Below are positions 8,479 through 21,943 of a stretch of 64,000 bases of DNA, piece by piece. The position numbers were made by a program, and so were the translations under genes. The stretch covers positions 16,335-80,334 of the forward strand of contig NZ_AULG01000026.1 in assembly GCF_000425165.1 (NCBI RefSeq). The letters run 5' to 3'. Each line of letters opens with the position of its first letter. Position 1 is the first letter of the stretch. This DNA comes from Photobacterium halotolerans DSM 18316. Lineage in GTDB: Bacteria; Pseudomonadota; Gammaproteobacteria; Enterobacterales; Vibrionaceae. The notes beneath the pieces are model-generated. The model worked only from the letters and a program-made list of their open reading frames with translations. It was not told the DNA's origin and searched no databases.

Positions 8479-10320
8479 ATGCCTAAGTACCGTTCAGCCA
8501 CCACCACCCACGGCCGTAATATGGCGGGTGCCCGCGCCCTGTGGCGTGCCACCGGCGTCAAAGATGAAGATTTTGGCAAACCTATCATCGCTGTCGTCAA
8601 CTCCTTCACCCAGTTCGTACCAGGCCATGTTCACCTGAAAGATCTGGGTCAGCTGGTTGCCGCTGAAATCGAAAAAGCCGGTGGGATTGCCAAAGAATTC
8701 AACACCATTGCCGTTGATGACGGGATTGCCATGGGCCACGGCGGCATGCTGTACTCCCTGCCGTCGCGCGAGCTGATTGCCGACTCGGTCGAATACATGG
8801 TCAATGCCCACTGCGCCGACGCCATGGTCTGTATCTCCAACTGCGATAAGATCACCCCGGGGATGCTGATGGCGTCCATGCGCCTCAATATTCCGGTGAT
8901 CTTCGTCTCCGGCGGCCCGATGGAAGCCGGTAAGACCAAGCTGTCTGATCAGATCCTGAAACTGGATCTGGTCGATGCCATGATCCAGGGCGCCGATCCC
9001 AAAGTCTCTGACGAGCAAAGCGAGCAGATCGAGCGTTCAGCCTGCCCGACCTGCGGCTCCTGCTCAGGCATGTTTACCGCCAACTCGATGAACTGCCTGA
9101 CCGAAGCCCTGGGCCTGAGCCAGCCGGGTAACGGTTCATGCCTGGCCACCCATGCCGATCGTAAAGAGCTGTTCATCACCGCCGGTCAGCGCATTGTCGG
9201 TCTGACCAAGCGTTACTACGAGCAGGACGACGACAGCGTGTTGCCGCGCAACATCGCCAGCAAGAAAGCCTTCGAAAATGCCATGGCGCTGGATATTGCC
9301 ATGGGCGGCTCCACCAATACCGTGCTCCACCTGCTGGCGGCGGCGCAGGAAGGCGAGATCGACTTCACCATGGAAGACATCGACCGCATGTCACGCCGGG
9401 TACCTCACCTGTGTAAAGTGGCCCCGTCAACGCAGAAATACCACATGGAAGATGTCCACCGTGCGGGAGGCGTGTACGGCATTCTGGGTGAACTGGACCG
9501 CGCCGGCCTGCTGCATTCAGACGTTCCCAACGTGCTGGGCATGACGCTGTCAGAAGCCCTGGCCCGCTACGACATCAAGCAAACCGATTCTGAGGAGGTT
9601 GCCACCTTCTTCCGCGCCGGTCCGGCCGGTATCCGTACCACTCAGGCCTTCTCACAGGACTGCCGCTGGGACACCCTGGATGACGATCGCGAGAACGGCT
9701 GTATCCGCAGCAAAGCGCACGCTTTCAGCCAGGACGGCGGTTTGGCTGTGCTGTCGGGCAACATGGCAGTCGACGGCTGTATCGTGAAAACCGCGGGCGT
9801 TGATGAAAGCTGCCTGACCTTCAAAGGCCCGGCCGTGGTGTTCGAAAGCCAGGAAAGTGCGGTGGAAGGCATACTGGGCGGCAAGGTCAAAGCCGGTGAT
9901 GTGGTGGTGATCCGTTATGAAGGCCCGAAAGGCGGCCCGGGCATGCAGGAAATGCTGTATCCGACCACTTACCTCAAGTCTATGGGACTGGGCAAAGAAT
10001 GCGCCCTGATCACAGACGGCCGTTTCTCCGGCGGCACCAGCGGCCTGTCTATCGGCCACGTGTCACCGGAAGCGGCCAATGGCGGCACCATAGGCCTGAT
10101 TGAAGACGGCGATCTGATCACTATCGACATCCCTAACCGCGGCATCGAGCTGAATGTGGACGACGCCACCCTGGCACAGCGCCGTGCCGCCGCCGATCAA
10201 CGCGGCTGGAAACCACTCGATCGTCAGCGCAGCGTCTCCTTTGCCCTGCGTGCCTACGCCAACCTGGCGACCAGTGCCGATAAAGGCGCGGTCCGCGACA
10301 AATCCAAACTGGAAGGGTAA
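8479..10320 (+). CDS. ilvD: Dihydroxy-acid dehydratase
   Basis: A 613-residue iron-sulfur dehydratase making the 2-keto acids of Val and Ile. Cluster and active-site cysteines are visible in SNCDKITPG near residue 121 and CPTCGSC near 189-195. The conserved KGGPGMQEM and [10 protein letters not shown] motifs are present. Length equals the family norm (about 616). It is fourth structural gene of the ilv operon, preceded by AAAAGGAA and a stable hairpin. Confidence 0.97.
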   Translation: MPKYRSATTTHGRNMAGARALWRATGVKDEDFGKPIIAVVNSFTQFVPGHVHLKDLGQLVAAEIEKAGGIAKEFNTIAVDDGIAMGHGGMLYSLPSRELIADSVEYMVNAHCADAMVCISNCDKITPGMLMASMRLNIPVIFVSGGPMEAGKTKLSDQILKLDLVDAMIQGADPKVSDEQSEQIERSACPTCGSCSGMFTANSMNCLTEALGLSQPGNGSCLATHADRKELFITAGQRIVGLTKRYYEQDDDSVLPRNIASKKAFENAMALDIAMGGSTNTVLHLLAAAQEGEIDFTMEDIDRMSRRVPHLCKVAPSTQKYHMEDVHRAGGVYGILGELDRAGLLHSDVPNVLGMTLSEALARYDIKQTDSEEVATFFRAGPAGIRTTQAFSQDCRWDTLDDDRENGCIRSKAHAFSQDGGLAVLSGNMAVDGCIVKTAGVDESCLTFKGPAVVFESQESAVEGILGGKVKAGDVVVIRYEGPKGGPGMQEMLYPTTYLKSMGLGKECALITDGRFSGGTSGLSIGHVSPEAANGGTIGLIEDGDLITIDIPNRGIELNVDDATLAQRRAAADQRGWKPLDRQRSVSFALRAYANLATSADKGAVRDKSKLEG

Positions 10321-10322
10321 GT

Positions 10323-11879
10323 ATGATGAGTGAGGTGACACAGGCCAGGGCTGCTGAGTTTCTCAGCGGCGCTGACTATTTAAGGGAAACCCTGCGTGCC
10401 CCGGTATACGAGGTGGCGCTGGTCACGCCGCTGCAAGACATGGAGCGGTTATCCAAGCGCTTGGGTAACCGCATCCAGATCAAGCGCGAAGACCGCCAGC
10501 CAGTGCACTCATTCAAACTTCGTGGCGCCTACAACATGATGTCTCAGCTGACCGCGACACAACGCCAGGCCGGTGTGATTGCCGCGTCAGCGGGCAATCA
10601 TGCGCAGGGCCTGGCCTTGTCAGCCCGCCAGCTGGACGTCAAAGCCGTGATTGTGATGCCGCGCACCACCCCGGATATCAAAGTGGAAGCGGTCAAAAGC
10701 TTCGGCGGTGAAGTGGTGCTGCATGGCAGCAACTTTGATGAAGCCAAAACCTACGCCATTGAACTGGCTGAGAAGCACCAGTTCACCTTTATTCCTCCGT
10801 TCGACCACCCGGCCGTGATTGCCGGGCAGGGCACCATAGGCATTGAGCTGGTCCAGCAAAACGGCCATCTCAACTATGTGTTCGTGCCGGTCGGCGGCGG
10901 CGGCCTGGCCGCCGGGGTATCGGTGCTGCTCAAACAACTGATGCCGGAAATCAAGGTAATAGGTGTCGAAGCCGAGGATTCCGCCTGCCTGCGTGCCGCG
11001 CTGGATGCCGGCGAGCCAGTGACTCTGGATCAGGTGGGCCAGTTTGCCGACGGTGTCGCGGTAAAACGGATCGGTGATGAGACCTTCCGGCTGTGCCAGC
11101 AGTATCTCGATGATGTGATTACGGTCAGCAGTGACGAAATCTGCGCCGCCGTCAAAGACATTTTCGAAGATACCCGTGCCATCGCCGAGCCGTCAGGGGC
11201 GCTGTCGCTGGCCGGTCTGAAGAAATACAGCGAGCAGCATCAGCTGCAAGGCCAGCAGCTGGCCTCGATTTTGTCGGGCGCCAACCTGAACTTCCACGGC
11301 TTGCGCTATGTGTCTGAGCGTTGCGAGCTGGGTGAAAAGCGCGAGGGTTTGCTGGCCGTCACTGTACCGGAACGGCCGGGTGCGTTTCTCGATTTCTGCC
11401 ACCTGCTGGGCGGCAGGGCAGTCACTGAGTTCAACTACCGCTACAACGACGACACCCTGGCCAATGTTTTTGTCGGTGTCCGTTTGCTGCAGGGACAGGA
11501 AGAGCTGGAAAGCATCATTACCGATCTGCGTAAAGGCGGTTATCCTGTGGTGGATCTGTCGGATGATGAAATGGCCAAGGTGCATGTGCGCTATATGATT
11601 GGCGGTCGCCCGTCCAAGCCGCTGCAGGAGCGTCTGTACAGCTTTGAGTTTCCGGAATACCCGGGGGCGCTGCTGAAATTCCTGACCACATTGGGCACTC
11701 ACTGGAACATCAGCCTGTTCAATTACCGTAACCACGGTGCCGACTACGGCCGGGTGTTATGCGGGTTTGAACTCGAAGATCATGATCTGCTGTCCTTCAC
11801 CAGCCACCTGCGTGAACTGGGTTACCAGTGGAAAGACGAGACCGACAATCCGGCCTACCAGTTCTTCCTCGCCCAGTAA
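10323..11879 (+). CDS. ilvA: Biosynthetic threonine deaminase
   Basis: A 518-residue PLP-dependent threonine ammonia-lyase, the committed step of isoleucine synthesis, feedback inhibited by Ile. The PLP lysine is in SFKLRGAYN near residue 63 and the phosphate-binding loop VGGGGLAAG is near 190. Two ACT-like regulatory domains fill the C-terminal third (EYPGALLKFL in the second). It starts 2 bases after the ilvD stop, with AGGG upstream. A second ATG at 10326 is equally possible. It is the last gene of the operon. Confidence 0.96.
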   Translation: MMSEVTQARAAEFLSGADYLRETLRAPVYEVALVTPLQDMERLSKRLGNRIQIKREDRQPVHSFKLRGAYNMMSQLTATQRQAGVIAASAGNHAQGLALSARQLDVKAVIVMPRTTPDIKVEAVKSFGGEVVLHGSNFDEAKTYAIELAEKHQFTFIPPFDHPAVIAGQGTIGIELVQQNGHLNYVFVPVGGGGLAAGVSVLLKQLMPEIKVIGVEAEDSACLRAALDAGEPVTLDQVGQFADGVAVKRIGDETFRLCQQYLDDVITVSSDEICAAVKDIFEDTRAIAEPSGALSLAGLKKYSEQHQLQGQQLASILSGANLNFHGLRYVSERCELGEKREGLLAVTVPERPGAFLDFCHLLGGRAVTEFNYRYNDDTLANVFVGVRLLQGQEELESIITDLRKGGYPVVDLSDDEMAKVHVRYMIGGRPSKPLQERLYSFEFPEYPGALLKFLTTLGTHWNISLFNYRNHGADYGRVLCGFELEDHDLLSFTSHLRELGYQWKDETDNPAYQFFLAQ

Positions 11880-11921
11880 GCGAATAGATCAGCAAGCCGG
11901 TCCGATGCCGGCCGGAAAGAC

Positions 11922-11952
11922 ACAGCCCCGTCTAAACGGGGCTGTTTTTTTT
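11922..11952 (+). terminator. ilv operon terminator
   Basis: ACAGCCCCGT (11922-11931) and ACGGGGCTGT (11936-11945) form a 10-bp perfect stem with a CTAA loop, followed by eight or more T. A smaller GCCGG/CCGGC hairpin lies just before it at 11896-11912. Confidence 0.93.
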
Positions 11953-11989
11953 TCACCTTTGTCCTTTTCACTATCCCTTCTCACTCCCG

Positions 11990-12370
11990 TCAGGATTTAT
12001 CTTTCTGGGTCAGCGCCCGGGTATATTCCGCCATGAAACCGGCCAGATTGATACTCTGCTGCAAAATCACATTCCGGGCCGAATGGGGCAGACGACTGAA
12101 ATACTGGAGCAAGCGGTCAATTTCTTCTTTATATTCGCTTTCCAGAATTTCCAGTCCTTCATCCCCGTACACGAACCAGGTCAGCGGCCGCTCGGTGATT
12201 TCTGAAATCGCCGACAGCAAACGCACTTTGGGCTCGGTTTTTCCTGTCTCCAGGTCCAGATAAGTTTGCCGGGCAACCCCCAGTTGCTGAGCCATGTGTA
12301 CCTGAGTCAGGCCTTTCCACTCTCGCGCTTCCTTGATCCGCGAGGCGATCTTCGCTTTAGGATCTGTCAT
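11990..12370 (-). CDS. XRE-family helix-turn-helix regulator
   Basis: A 126-residue protein with an N-terminal HTH_3 domain (about residues 8-62; recognition region QQLGVARQTYLDLETGKTEP) and a C-terminal helical segment of unknown role. The ATG at 12370 is chosen because GGAGG lies 5 bases upstream; the longer GTG start at 12385 has no such site. It is convergent with ilvA and upstream of nothing on its own strand, so its targets cannot be read from context. GACC-N5-GGTC at 12399-12411 in its own upstream region could be an operator. The upstream DNA is AT-rich compared with neighbours. Confidence 0.85.
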   Translation of the reverse strand: MTDPKAKIASRIKEAREWKGLTQVHMAQQLGVARQTYLDLETGKTEPKVRLLSAISEITERPLTWFVYGDEGLEILESEYKEEIDRLLQYFSRLPHSARNVILQQSINLAGFMAEYTRALTQKDKS

Positions 12371-12607
12371 CACTACCTCCACCACTGCAATATGTTCCGA
12401 CCAAACAGGTCAGCATAAAATCAGCCAACTCAGGTGTTATTGTTTTTATAAAAATATCAACAAGTTACAGAAGGCGACATTTTGGGATTGCAAAGCGCAA
12501 CGCAAAACAGGAAGAATTCAACCAAAGCATCTGATTTCGCAAACAAAAAACGTCACTTCTGTACTAAATCATAGACGCTGGGAGTAGGGGCGAAGGGCAA
12601 AACGAAC
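12371..12607. other. AT-rich intergenic region, XRE gene to glmS
   Basis: No gene is visible. It holds the presumed promoter of the XRE gene near 12390-12470 and unassigned AT-rich sequence up to the glmS terminator. Short open frames here are unsupported by ribosome sites. Confidence 0.6.
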
Positions 12608-12631
12608 AAAGGCGCCACAATTGACGCCTTT
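12608..12631 (-). terminator. Terminator after glmS
   Basis: AAAGGCG (12608-12614) and CGCCTTT (12625-12631) pair around a 10-base loop. On the minus strand the 3' side continues TTTGTTCGTTTTG, a broken T tract. It lies about 25 bases beyond the glmS stop. Confidence 0.65.
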
Positions 12632-12656
12632 ATCTCAGGGCTAAGACAGCCGTGCC

Positions 12657-14489
12657 TTATTCTACTGTCACCGATTTGGCGAGGTTGCGCGGCTGGTCAA
12701 CATCCGTGCCTTTGATCAGCGCCACATAATAAGACAGTAACTGCAGCGGCAGGGTGTAGAGGATCGGAGCAATGAACTCGTCGCAGTGCGGCACGTTCAG
12801 CACTGTCATGGTGTCGTCGCTGGCGAAGTGGGCATTCACATCGGCAAACACATACATCAGGCCGCCACGGGCACGTACTTCCTCGACATTCGACTTGAGT
12901 TTTTCCAGCAGCTCGTTGTTCGGCGCCACCACAATTACAGGCATGTCGGCATCAATCAGGGCCAGCGGGCCGTGTTTCAGCTCACCGGCGGCATAGGCTT
13001 CAGCATGGATGTAGGAAATCTCTTTCAGCTTGAGCGCACCTTCCATCGCAATCGGCGACTGCTCGCCGCGGCCCAGAAACAGGGCGTGGTGCTTGTCGGC
13101 AAAATCTTCTGCCAGGGCTTCAATGTCATCCGCCATCGCCAGGGTCTGCTCAATTTTGGCCGGCAGGCTTTGCAGTGCCGCCACCAGCTTGGCTTCCAGC
13201 GCATCATCGATGGTTTTACCGCGGCCAATCGCCGCCACCAGCATCAGCAAGCCGGCCAGTTGCACGGTAAAAGCTTTGGTGGATGCCACGCCGATTTCCG
13301 CGCCGGCTTTCATCATGTAGGCCAGGTCAGATTCACGCACCAGCGACGAGCCGGGCACGTTGCAGATAGTCAGGCTGGCCATGTAACCCATTTCTTTCGC
13401 CAGACGCAATGCGGCCAGGGTATCGGCGGTTTCGCCCGACTGGGACAGGGTGACCAGCAGGCTGTTCTCATACACGTGTGACTTGCGATAACGGAACTCG
13501 GAGGCAATCTCGACGTTACAGGATACGCCCGCCCACTGCTCCAGCCAGTAACGCGCCACCAGGCCAGCGTGATAGCTGGTGCCGCAGGCAATGATCTGTA
13601 CATGTTTCACTTTCTGCAGCAGGGCTTCGGCGTTATCGCCAAAGGCGGATGCCAGAACCTTACCGTTCGCCAGCCGGCCTTCCATGGTGCGCTGCAGCGC
13701 CACCGGCTGCTCGTAAATTTCTTTCAGCATGTAATGGCGGTACTGACCTTTGTCACCGGCATCGTGCGACACTTCCGATTCGTTGATCTCACGCTCAACC
13801 GGCTCACCCTGCTTATCGAAGATGTTCACTTCAAAACGGGTCACTTCCGCAACATCCCCTTCTTCCAGGAACGCAAAACGGCGGGTCACCGGCAGCAGGG
13901 CCAGCTGATCAGAGGCAACAAAATGCTCATCAACGCCATAGCCGATCACCAGCGGGCTACCGGAGCGGGCCACCACAATCCGGCTCGGATCACGGCTGTC
14001 CATCACCACAGTGCCGTAGGCACCTTCCAGCTGAGACACTGTCTTCTGCACCGCTTGCAGCAGGCTGTCGGCGCTGCGCAGCTCCCAGTCCACCAGGTGA
14101 GCAATCACTTCGGTATCTGTCTGCGAAACAAAACGATAGCCGCGTTCAGTGAGCACAGAGCGCAGCGATTCGTGATTTTCGATGATGCCGTTATGGACAA
14201 TCGCGATGTGCTCGCCGGACACATGGGGGTGAGCATTGGTTTCGGAGGGTTCACCGTGTGTCGCCCAGCGCGTATGGGCAATACCGGTGCCGCCGGACAA
14301 CGGGTTGGCGGCCACGGCGTCGGCCAGTTCCTGCACCTTACCCAAGCGGCGAGCACGCTGCAGGGCATGGTCGCTACCCACCACAGCCACACCGGCAGAG
14401 TCGTAACCCCGGTATTCCAGACGGCGCAAACCTTCAATCAGAATGCCAGCCACATCGCGTTGGGCCACCGCCCCGACGATTCCACACAT
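12657..14489 (-). CDS. glmS: Glutamine--fructose-6-phosphate aminotransferase
   Basis: A 610-residue cytoplasmic enzyme making glucosamine-6-phosphate, the entry to UDP-GlcNAc and peptidoglycan. The N-terminal Ntn glutaminase domain begins MCGIVGAV with the Cys2 nucleophile exposed after Met removal. Two SIS domains follow (CGTSYHAG and SQSGETADT motifs), and the conserved C-terminal tail reads LAKSVTVE. It starts 27 bases downstream of the DeoR-type gene on the same strand, so the two are probably co-transcribed. No glmS ribozyme is expected or seen in this lineage. Confidence 0.97.
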   Translation of the reverse strand: MCGIVGAVAQRDVAGILIEGLRRLEYRGYDSAGVAVVGSDHALQRARRLGKVQELADAVAANPLSGGTGIAHTRWATHGEPSETNAHPHVSGEHIAIVHNGIIENHESLRSVLTERGYRFVSQTDTEVIAHLVDWELRSADSLLQAVQKTVSQLEGAYGTVVMDSRDPSRIVVARSGSPLVIGYGVDEHFVASDQLALLPVTRRFAFLEEGDVAEVTRFEVNIFDKQGEPVEREINESEVSHDAGDKGQYRHYMLKEIYEQPVALQRTMEGRLANGKVLASAFGDNAEALLQKVKHVQIIACGTSYHAGLVARYWLEQWAGVSCNVEIASEFRYRKSHVYENSLLVTLSQSGETADTLAALRLAKEMGYMASLTICNVPGSSLVRESDLAYMMKAGAEIGVASTKAFTVQLAGLLMLVAAIGRGKTIDDALEAKLVAALQSLPAKIEQTLAMADDIEALAEDFADKHHALFLGRGEQSPIAMEGALKLKEISYIHAEAYAAGELKHGPLALIDADMPVIVVAPNNELLEKLKSNVEEVRARGGLMYVFADVNAHFASDDTMTVLNVPHCDEFIAPILYTLPLQLLSYYVALIKGTDVDQPRNLAKSVTVE

Positions 14490-14516
14490 AGAAAATACTC
14501 CTGAAAAAATTAAGAT

Positions 14517-15290
14517 TTATACTTTGACGGCGGCGCAGATCACCTGCACCCCTTGCTGTTCGATTTCTGCCCTGGCCACAGAATCCAGACCTTGATCGGT
14601 GATCAGGGTACTGATGCTGCTCCACGGCAGTTCAAGATTGGGGATTTTGCGTCCAATTTTGCTCGATTCGACCATCACCACCACTTCACGGGACACTTCT
14701 GCCATCACCCGGCTCAGGCCGATCAGTTCGTTGAAAGTGGTGGTACCGCGAGTGATATCAATGCCGTCGGCACCGATAAACAGCTGGTCAAAATCATAGG
14801 AGCGCAGGACAGATTCGGCGACCTGGCCCTGAAACGCTTCGGAATGCGGATCCCAGGTGCCCCCTGTCATCAGCAGGGTCGGCTCGTTTTCCAGCTCATT
14901 GAGGGCATTGGCGACATTGAGTGAGTTGGTCATCACTATCAGGCCCTGCTTGTCTCCGAGCAGGCCGATCAGTGCGGCCGTGGTGCTGCCGCTGTCGATG
15001 ATAATGCGGTTATGATCGCGGATACGGGCTGCAGCAGCCTGGGCGATCGCTTGCTTTCGAATCGAAACTTCCGGTTCATGACCCGCCGCCACAATCTCTG
15101 AGGGCATGGCAATCGCCCCGCCATAGCGGCGCAGCAGCAGACCGGCTTTTTCCAGCGCAGCAAGATCTTTACGGATAGTCACTTCGGAGGTGGCAAATTG
15201 CTGGGCCAGCGCATCGACACTGACTTCGCCCTGTTCATTGACCAGAGCGACAATGGCATGGCGTCTCTGCTGGGTGTTTCGTTTCGACAT
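14517..15290 (-). CDS. DeoR/GlpR-family transcriptional regulator next to glmS
   Basis: A 257-residue regulator. An N-terminal DeoR winged HTH (about residues 5-60; QQRRHAIVALV and FATSEVTIRKDLAALEKAGLLLRRYGGA) is followed by a DeoR C-terminal sensor domain with the sugar-phosphate pattern IDSGSTTAAL near residue 97. Members bind phosphorylated sugars. Being directly upstream of glmS suggests it responds to an amino-sugar phosphate, which is inference from position. It is separated from glmU by a terminator, so it likely has its own promoter at 15291-15411. Confidence 0.9.
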   Translation of the reverse strand: MSKRNTQQRRHAIVALVNEQGEVSVDALAQQFATSEVTIRKDLAALEKAGLLLRRYGGAIAMPSEIVAAGHEPEVSIRKQAIAQAAAARIRDHNRIIIDSGSTTAALIGLLGDKQGLIVMTNSLNVANALNELENEPTLLMTGGTWDPHSEAFQGQVAESVLRSYDFDQLFIGADGIDITRGTTTFNELIGLSRVMAEVSREVVVMVESSKIGRKIPNLELPWSSISTLITDQGLDSVARAEIEQQGVQVICAAVKV

Positions 15291-15411
15291 GTAAGTTTTA
15301 CTTATTATTTAAGTTTCGAACTGAAAGCAAATATAGCAAAACAAAAGAAGTAAGATCAAGAAAATACCAAGATGGCAGGCCATAAACTGGGCGGCAAGCT
15401 GAGTTTACGGC

Positions 15412-15437
15412 AAAAAAAAGCAGCGCCTGAGCGCTGC
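15412..15437 (-). terminator. Terminator after glmU
   Basis: GCAGCGC (15420-15426) and GCGCTGC (15431-15437) enclose CTGA. On the minus strand the hairpin runs into eight T (complement of 15412-15419). It lies just beyond the glmU stop. Confidence 0.9.
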
Positions 15438-15458
15438 CTGTCGGTTAGCCGTTTCGGG

Positions 15459-16820
15459 TTATTTTTGCTTTTCCGGCCGCTTCCAGCCTTTGATTGTCCG
15501 TGCCGGGGCGCGAGTGATCACTAACTCACCGTCACCCACATCGCGGTTGATCGTCGCACCGGCTCCGATAGTGGCACCCTTACCGATTTTCACCGGGGCG
15601 ATCAGCTGCGTGTCGGAACCGACAAAAACATCGTCTTCGATTTCCGTCCGGAACTTATTCGCCCCGTCGTAATTGCAGGTGATGGTGCCGGCACCGATAT
15701 TGACCCGATCACCGATTTGCGCATCACCCAAGTACGTCAGGTGACTGGCCTTGGAGCCTTTACCGAGGCGGGACTGCTTCATTTCGACAAAGTTACCGAC
15801 ATGGGAATCACCCACCAGCTCAGCGCCGGGACGCAGGCGGGTAAAGGGCCCCACAGTACAATCTTCTCCAACCGTTGCCCCTTCGATAATGCTGTAAGGG
15901 CGCACCAGGGTATTATCATCGATTTCGCAGTCAATCAGCACAGAACCCGCACCGATCACCACATTGTCGCCCAGAGTAACATGGCCTTCGATGATGACAT
16001 TGACATCAATTTCGACGTCCTGGCCGCATTGCAGGGTACCGCGCAAGTCAAAACGGGCCGGGTCACGCAGCATCACGCCTTGTACCAGCAAACGCTCAGC
16101 CTGAAGAGACTGGTAAGCCCGCTCCAGACGCGCCAGTTGCAGGCGGTTGTTAACGCCTTCCACTTCGACCGCTAAGGCCGGGTGAACCGCCTGGATATGA
16201 CGACCTTCAGCATGGGCCATGGCAATCACGTCAGTCAGATAATATTCACCCTGCGCATTGTCGTTTTTCAGCTGGCCCAGCCAGCGCTTGAGATCACCGC
16301 CATTGGCGACCATCACACCTGTGTTGATCTCACGAATTTGCTGTTGCGCTGGCGTGGCGTCTTTTTGCTCCACAATAGCCACGACGGCCTCATTTTCACG
16401 CACGATGCGGCCATAACCGCTCGGATCATCCAGTACCACAGTCAGCAGACCAATACCGCCTTCTGGCTGGGCTTGGAGTAAGTTCTCCAGCGTCTCGCCA
16501 CTGATCAGAGGCACATCACCATAGAGAATCAGTACCTGCTCATCATCACCAAAGTCACCCGATGCCTGATTCACGGCATGACCGGTACCAAGCTGCTCAG
16601 CCTGAAGCACCCAGTTCACGGGCTCTTGTGCCAGACGCGCCTGCATCAGATCGCCGCCATGGCCATACACCAGATGAATATTCGCGGCACCCAAATCACT
16701 GCAGGTATCGATTACGTGTTTTACCATCGGCTTGCCTGCCAGAGTATGCAGCACTTTAGGCAGAGCAGAATACATGCGGGTACCTTTACCCGCGGCCAGG
16801 ATCACAGCGCTGAAGCTCAT
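15459..16820 (-). CDS. glmU: Bifunctional GlmU: GlcNAc-1-P uridyltransferase / GlcN-1-P acetyltransferase
   Basis: A 453-residue enzyme completing UDP-GlcNAc synthesis. The N-terminal nucleotidyltransferase domain has [11 protein letters not shown] near residue 8 and GDVPLI. The C-terminal left-handed beta-helix acyltransferase consists of hexapeptide repeats from about residue 250, with [18 protein letters not shown] and NYDGANKF. It lies between the atp operon and glmS as in many gammaproteobacteria, and has its own upstream gap of about 200 bases after atpC. Confidence 0.97.
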   Translation of the reverse strand: MSFSAVILAAGKGTRMYSALPKVLHTLAGKPMVKHVIDTCSDLGAANIHLVYGHGGDLMQARLAQEPVNWVLQAEQLGTGHAVNQASGDFGDDEQVLILYGDVPLISGETLENLLQAQPEGGIGLLTVVLDDPSGYGRIVRENEAVVAIVEQKDATPAQQQIREINTGVMVANGGDLKRWLGQLKNDNAQGEYYLTDVIAMAHAEGRHIQAVHPALAVEVEGVNNRLQLARLERAYQSLQAERLLVQGVMLRDPARFDLRGTLQCGQDVEIDVNVIIEGHVTLGDNVVIGAGSVLIDCEIDDNTLVRPYSIIEGATVGEDCTVGPFTRLRPGAELVGDSHVGNFVEMKQSRLGKGSKASHLTYLGDAQIGDRVNIGAGTITCNYDGANKFRTEIEDDVFVGSDTQLIAPVKIGKGATIGAGATINRDVGDGELVITRAPARTIKGWKRPEKQK

Positions 16821-17000
16821 GAATCAGTGTCCCTTCTTATCAATGTGGTAGATATCTGGATGCATTGTATCGGCTCGCTGCGTCCGATATAAGTCTTTAT
16901 CGAGCATTATTGACACAGCATACACTGACAAACCACGGCTTTGTGAACTCAGCCAAGACATTTCACTGCCAACCGGAAGCCGGATCTCCGCCCGCAGGCA

Positions 17001-17030
17001 AAAAAAAAGCGACCCTAAGGCCGCTTTTTT
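17001..17030 (-). terminator. atp operon terminator
   Basis: GCGACC (17009-17014) pairs with GGCCGC (17019-17024), including one G.U, around CTAA, flanked by A and T runs. On the minus strand it ends in eight T just after atpC. Confidence 0.88.
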
Positions 17031-17044
17031 GCACAGATACCTGA

Positions 17045-17467
17045 TTAACGCTTACGCCTTGTCAGCTCGATCACTCGAAGCTGGGCGATTGCTTTCGCCA
17101 GGTCACTGGCCGCTTGGGCGAAGTCGATGTCACCATGCTGATTGTGGATACGCTCCTCAGCCTGACGTTTCGCTTCTTCAGCCTTGGCTGCGTCCAGATC
17201 AACACCACGGATTGCCGTATCAGCCAGTACAGTGACTGCACCTGGCTGCACTTCCAGCATACCGCCGGAGAGGTAAATCACTTCCTCACCACCGTGTTGT
17301 TTCACGATCCGAACCATTCCTGGCGTGATAGCGGTCAGCAGCGGGGTGTGGCCTGCGTGAATACCCAGTTCACCTTCGCTACCGGTCACCTGGATATTTT
17401 CAGCACGACCAGAGAAAAGACTCTTTTCTGCGCTTACTACGTCCAGATGGAAAGTTATCGCTGCCAT
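17045..17467 (-). CDS. atpC: ATP synthase F1 epsilon subunit
   Basis: A 140-residue protein with an N-terminal beta-sandwich ([29 protein letters not shown]) and a C-terminal helical hairpin that can inhibit hydrolysis. It is the last gene of the atp operon, 17 bases after atpD, and is followed by the terminator. Confidence 0.97.
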   Translation of the reverse strand: MAAITFHLDVVSAEKSLFSGRAENIQVTGSEGELGIHAGHTPLLTAITPGMVRIVKQHGGEEVIYLSGGMLEVQPGAVTVLADTAIRGVDLDAAKAEEAKRQAEERIHNQHGDIDFAQAASDLAKAIAQLRVIELTRRKR

Positions 17468-17484
17468 ATCGCCTCCTGTTCAGC

Positions 17485-19790
<2,306 letters not shown>

Positions 19791-19807
19791 CGTTACTCTC
19801 CTTGAGC

Positions 19808-19829
19808 TGGTGATCGCATGCGATCACCA
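19808..19829. repeat. 22-bp perfect palindrome between atpA and atpG
   Basis: The sequence from 19808 to 19829 is its own reverse complement, centred on GCATGC and containing two GATC sites. In the mRNA it would form a 9-bp hairpin with a 4-base loop in the 44-base gap between atpA and atpG. There is no T run on the minus strand, so it is not a simple terminator. It may protect or process the polycistronic message. Confidence 0.75.
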
Positions 19830-19834
19830 ACCAA

Positions 19835-21376
19835 TTACCAAGTCTGGGTCGCTTTGAAATCTTCAACCAGTTTCACGAACTGGGCTTCAATTTCATTGTT
19901 CCACGCACCCGTTTCATCAATTTGAGCTACCAGCTCAGCAAATTGACTCTTGGCGTAAGACAGTAACGCAGCTTCGAAATCTGCCAGCTTAGTCAGCTCA
20001 ACATCTTTCAGGTAACCTTTCTCAGCAGAGAAAATCACCAGCGCCTGCTCGAAGACAGACATTGGCGAGTACTGCTTCTGCTTCATCAGTTCAGTGACTT
20101 TCTGACCGTGGTCCAGCTGACGCTTGGTCGCGTCGTCCAGATCAGAGGAGAACTGAGCAAAGGCTGCCAGTTCACGGTACTGAGCCAGTGCAGTACGGAT
20201 ACCACCAGACAGTTTCTTGATGATCTTGGTCTGAGCAGCACCACCTACACGCGATACAGAGATACCTGGGTCAACCGCTGGACGAATACCAGAGTTGAAC
20301 AGTTCTGTTTGCAGGAAGATCTGACCATCGGTGATCGAAATTACGTTAGTCGGTACGAACGCAGAAACGTCACCCGCCTGAGTTTCGATGATTGGCAGAG
20401 CAGTCAAAGAACCCGTCTTACCTTTCACTTCACCGTTAGTGAACTTTTCTACATACTCTTCGCTGACACGAGCAGCACGCTCCAGCAGACGGGAGTGGAG
20501 GTAGAAAACGTCACCAGGGAAGGCTTCACGGCCCGGTGGACGGCGCAGCAGCAGAGAGATCTGACGGTAAGCTACAGCCTGCTTGGACAGGTCATCGTAT
20601 ACGATCAGGGCATCTTCGCCGCGGTCACGGAAGTATTCACCCATGGCACAACCAGAGTATGGTGCCAGGTATTGCAGTGCAGCTGCTTCAGAAGCAGACG
20701 CCACTACAACGATAGTGTTCTTCAGTGCACCGTGCTCTTCCAGTTTACGTACCACGTTGGCGATAGTGGACGCTTTCTGGCCGATAGCGACATAGATAGA
20801 GTAAATACCAGAATTTTTCTGGTTGATGATGGCATCGATCGCCAGGGCAGTTTTACCAATCTGACGGTCACCGATGATCAGCTCACGCTGGCCACGGCCG
20901 ATTGGAATCATTGAGTCAACCGCCTTGTAACCAGTCTGAACAGGCTGGTCAACAGATTTACGGTCGATTACACCCGGTGCGATCACTTCTACCGGAGAGA
21001 AAGTATCGGTCTCAATCGGACCTTTACCATCAATCGGCTCACCCAGAGTGTTAACCACACGACCCAGCAGGGCAGGGCCAACAGGCACTTCCAGGATACG
21101 ACCGGTTGCGGTCACTTTCATGCCTTCCTGAAGGCTGGCATATGGACCCATGACAACAGCACCTACCGAGTCACGCTCAAGGTTCAGTGCCAGTGCGTAC
21201 AGGCCGCCTGGAAGTTCAATCATTTCGCCTTGCATGACATCTGCAAGGCCGTGGATACGAATGATACCGTCGCTTACAGAAACGATGGTGCCTTCGTTAC
21301 GCGCTTCACTGGCAACGTTGAAATTTTCAATCCGTTGCTTGATCAGTGCGCTAATTTCCGTGGAATTAAGTTGCAT
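19835..21376 (-). CDS. atpA: ATP synthase F1 alpha subunit
   Basis: A 513-residue non-catalytic nucleotide-binding subunit, identical in length to E. coli. Walker A GDRQIGKT is near residue 169 and the conserved [10 protein letters not shown] lies later. The ATG at 21376 (MQLNSTEIS) has GGGGA 8 bases upstream; the in-frame TTG at 21391 is inside that ribosome site region and is rejected. Confidence 0.98.
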   Translation of the reverse strand: MQLNSTEISALIKQRIENFNVASEARNEGTIVSVSDGIIRIHGLADVMQGEMIELPGGLYALALNLERDSVGAVVMGPYASLQEGMKVTATGRILEVPVGPALLGRVVNTLGEPIDGKGPIETDTFSPVEVIAPGVIDRKSVDQPVQTGYKAVDSMIPIGRGQRELIIGDRQIGKTALAIDAIINQKNSGIYSIYVAIGQKASTIANVVRKLEEHGALKNTIVVVASASEAAALQYLAPYSGCAMGEYFRDRGEDALIVYDDLSKQAVAYRQISLLLRRPPGREAFPGDVFYLHSRLLERAARVSEEYVEKFTNGEVKGKTGSLTALPIIETQAGDVSAFVPTNVISITDGQIFLQTELFNSGIRPAVDPGISVSRVGGAAQTKIIKKLSGGIRTALAQYRELAAFAQFSSDLDDATKRQLDHGQKVTELMKQKQYSPMSVFEQALVIFSAEKGYLKDVELTKLADFEAALLSYAKSQFAELVAQIDETGAWNNEIEAQFVKLVEDFKATQTW

Positions 21377-21392
21377 GCTCCAATTCCCCAAA

Positions 21393-21926
21393 TCAAGACT
21401 GCAAAGTATCGTTCAGACGGGCAAGTTTGCCTCGTACTGACTGATCGATGACTAAGTCTCCGGCTCTAATTACAACCCCGGCAATCAGGGTCTCGTCTAC
21501 ACTGCAGTTCAGCTTAACCTTGCGCGCCAGACGCTGTTCCAGCTTACTGATGATTGCACTCATCTGACCTTCGTCCAGGGTGACCGCAGAGATCACACTG
21601 GCTTCGATGGTTTTTTCCAGTTCATCTTTCAAGAACAGGAACTGAGTACAGACTTCAGGAAGAATTTTCAGGCGTCCGTTTTCGGCCATGACCTTAATCA
21701 GGTTCTGGCCGGCGTCGTTGAGTTGCTCGCCGCACACTGACAGAAAGATTTCCGTCAGCTTGTCTGCCGCAAAACCACCATCCAGTACATCCAGAATGGT
21801 GTCGTTTTTAGCGACTTCCGAAGCAAAGGTGAGCATTTCTGACCACTGGGCCAGCTCACCTTTCTCAACCGCATAATCAAAGGCTGCTTTAGCGTAGGGG
21901 CGTGCGATAGTAGTCATTTCCGACAT
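21393..21926 (-). CDS. atpH: ATP synthase delta subunit
   Basis: A 177-residue peripheral-stalk subunit linking F1 to the b dimer. It begins [19 protein letters not shown] and has the typical C-terminal [14 protein letters not shown]. The next gene (atpA) starts 16 bases after its stop. Confidence 0.96.
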   Translation of the reverse strand: MSEMTTIARPYAKAAFDYAVEKGELAQWSEMLTFASEVAKNDTILDVLDGGFAADKLTEIFLSVCGEQLNDAGQNLIKVMAENGRLKILPEVCTQFLFLKDELEKTIEASVISAVTLDEGQMSAIISKLEQRLARKVKLNCSVDETLIAGVVIRAGDLVIDQSVRGKLARLNDTLQS

Positions 21927-21943
21927 GGTGCTTGCCCCTTCTA

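Noticed and set aside
12371..14489. glmS ribozyme or riboswitch
   Set aside because: The ribozyme lies upstream of glmS in Firmicutes; here only 27 bases separate glmS from the preceding gene, leaving no room.
14258..14491. Plus-strand frames antisense to glmS
   Set aside because: They are shadows produced by codon bias of a confidently identified gene.
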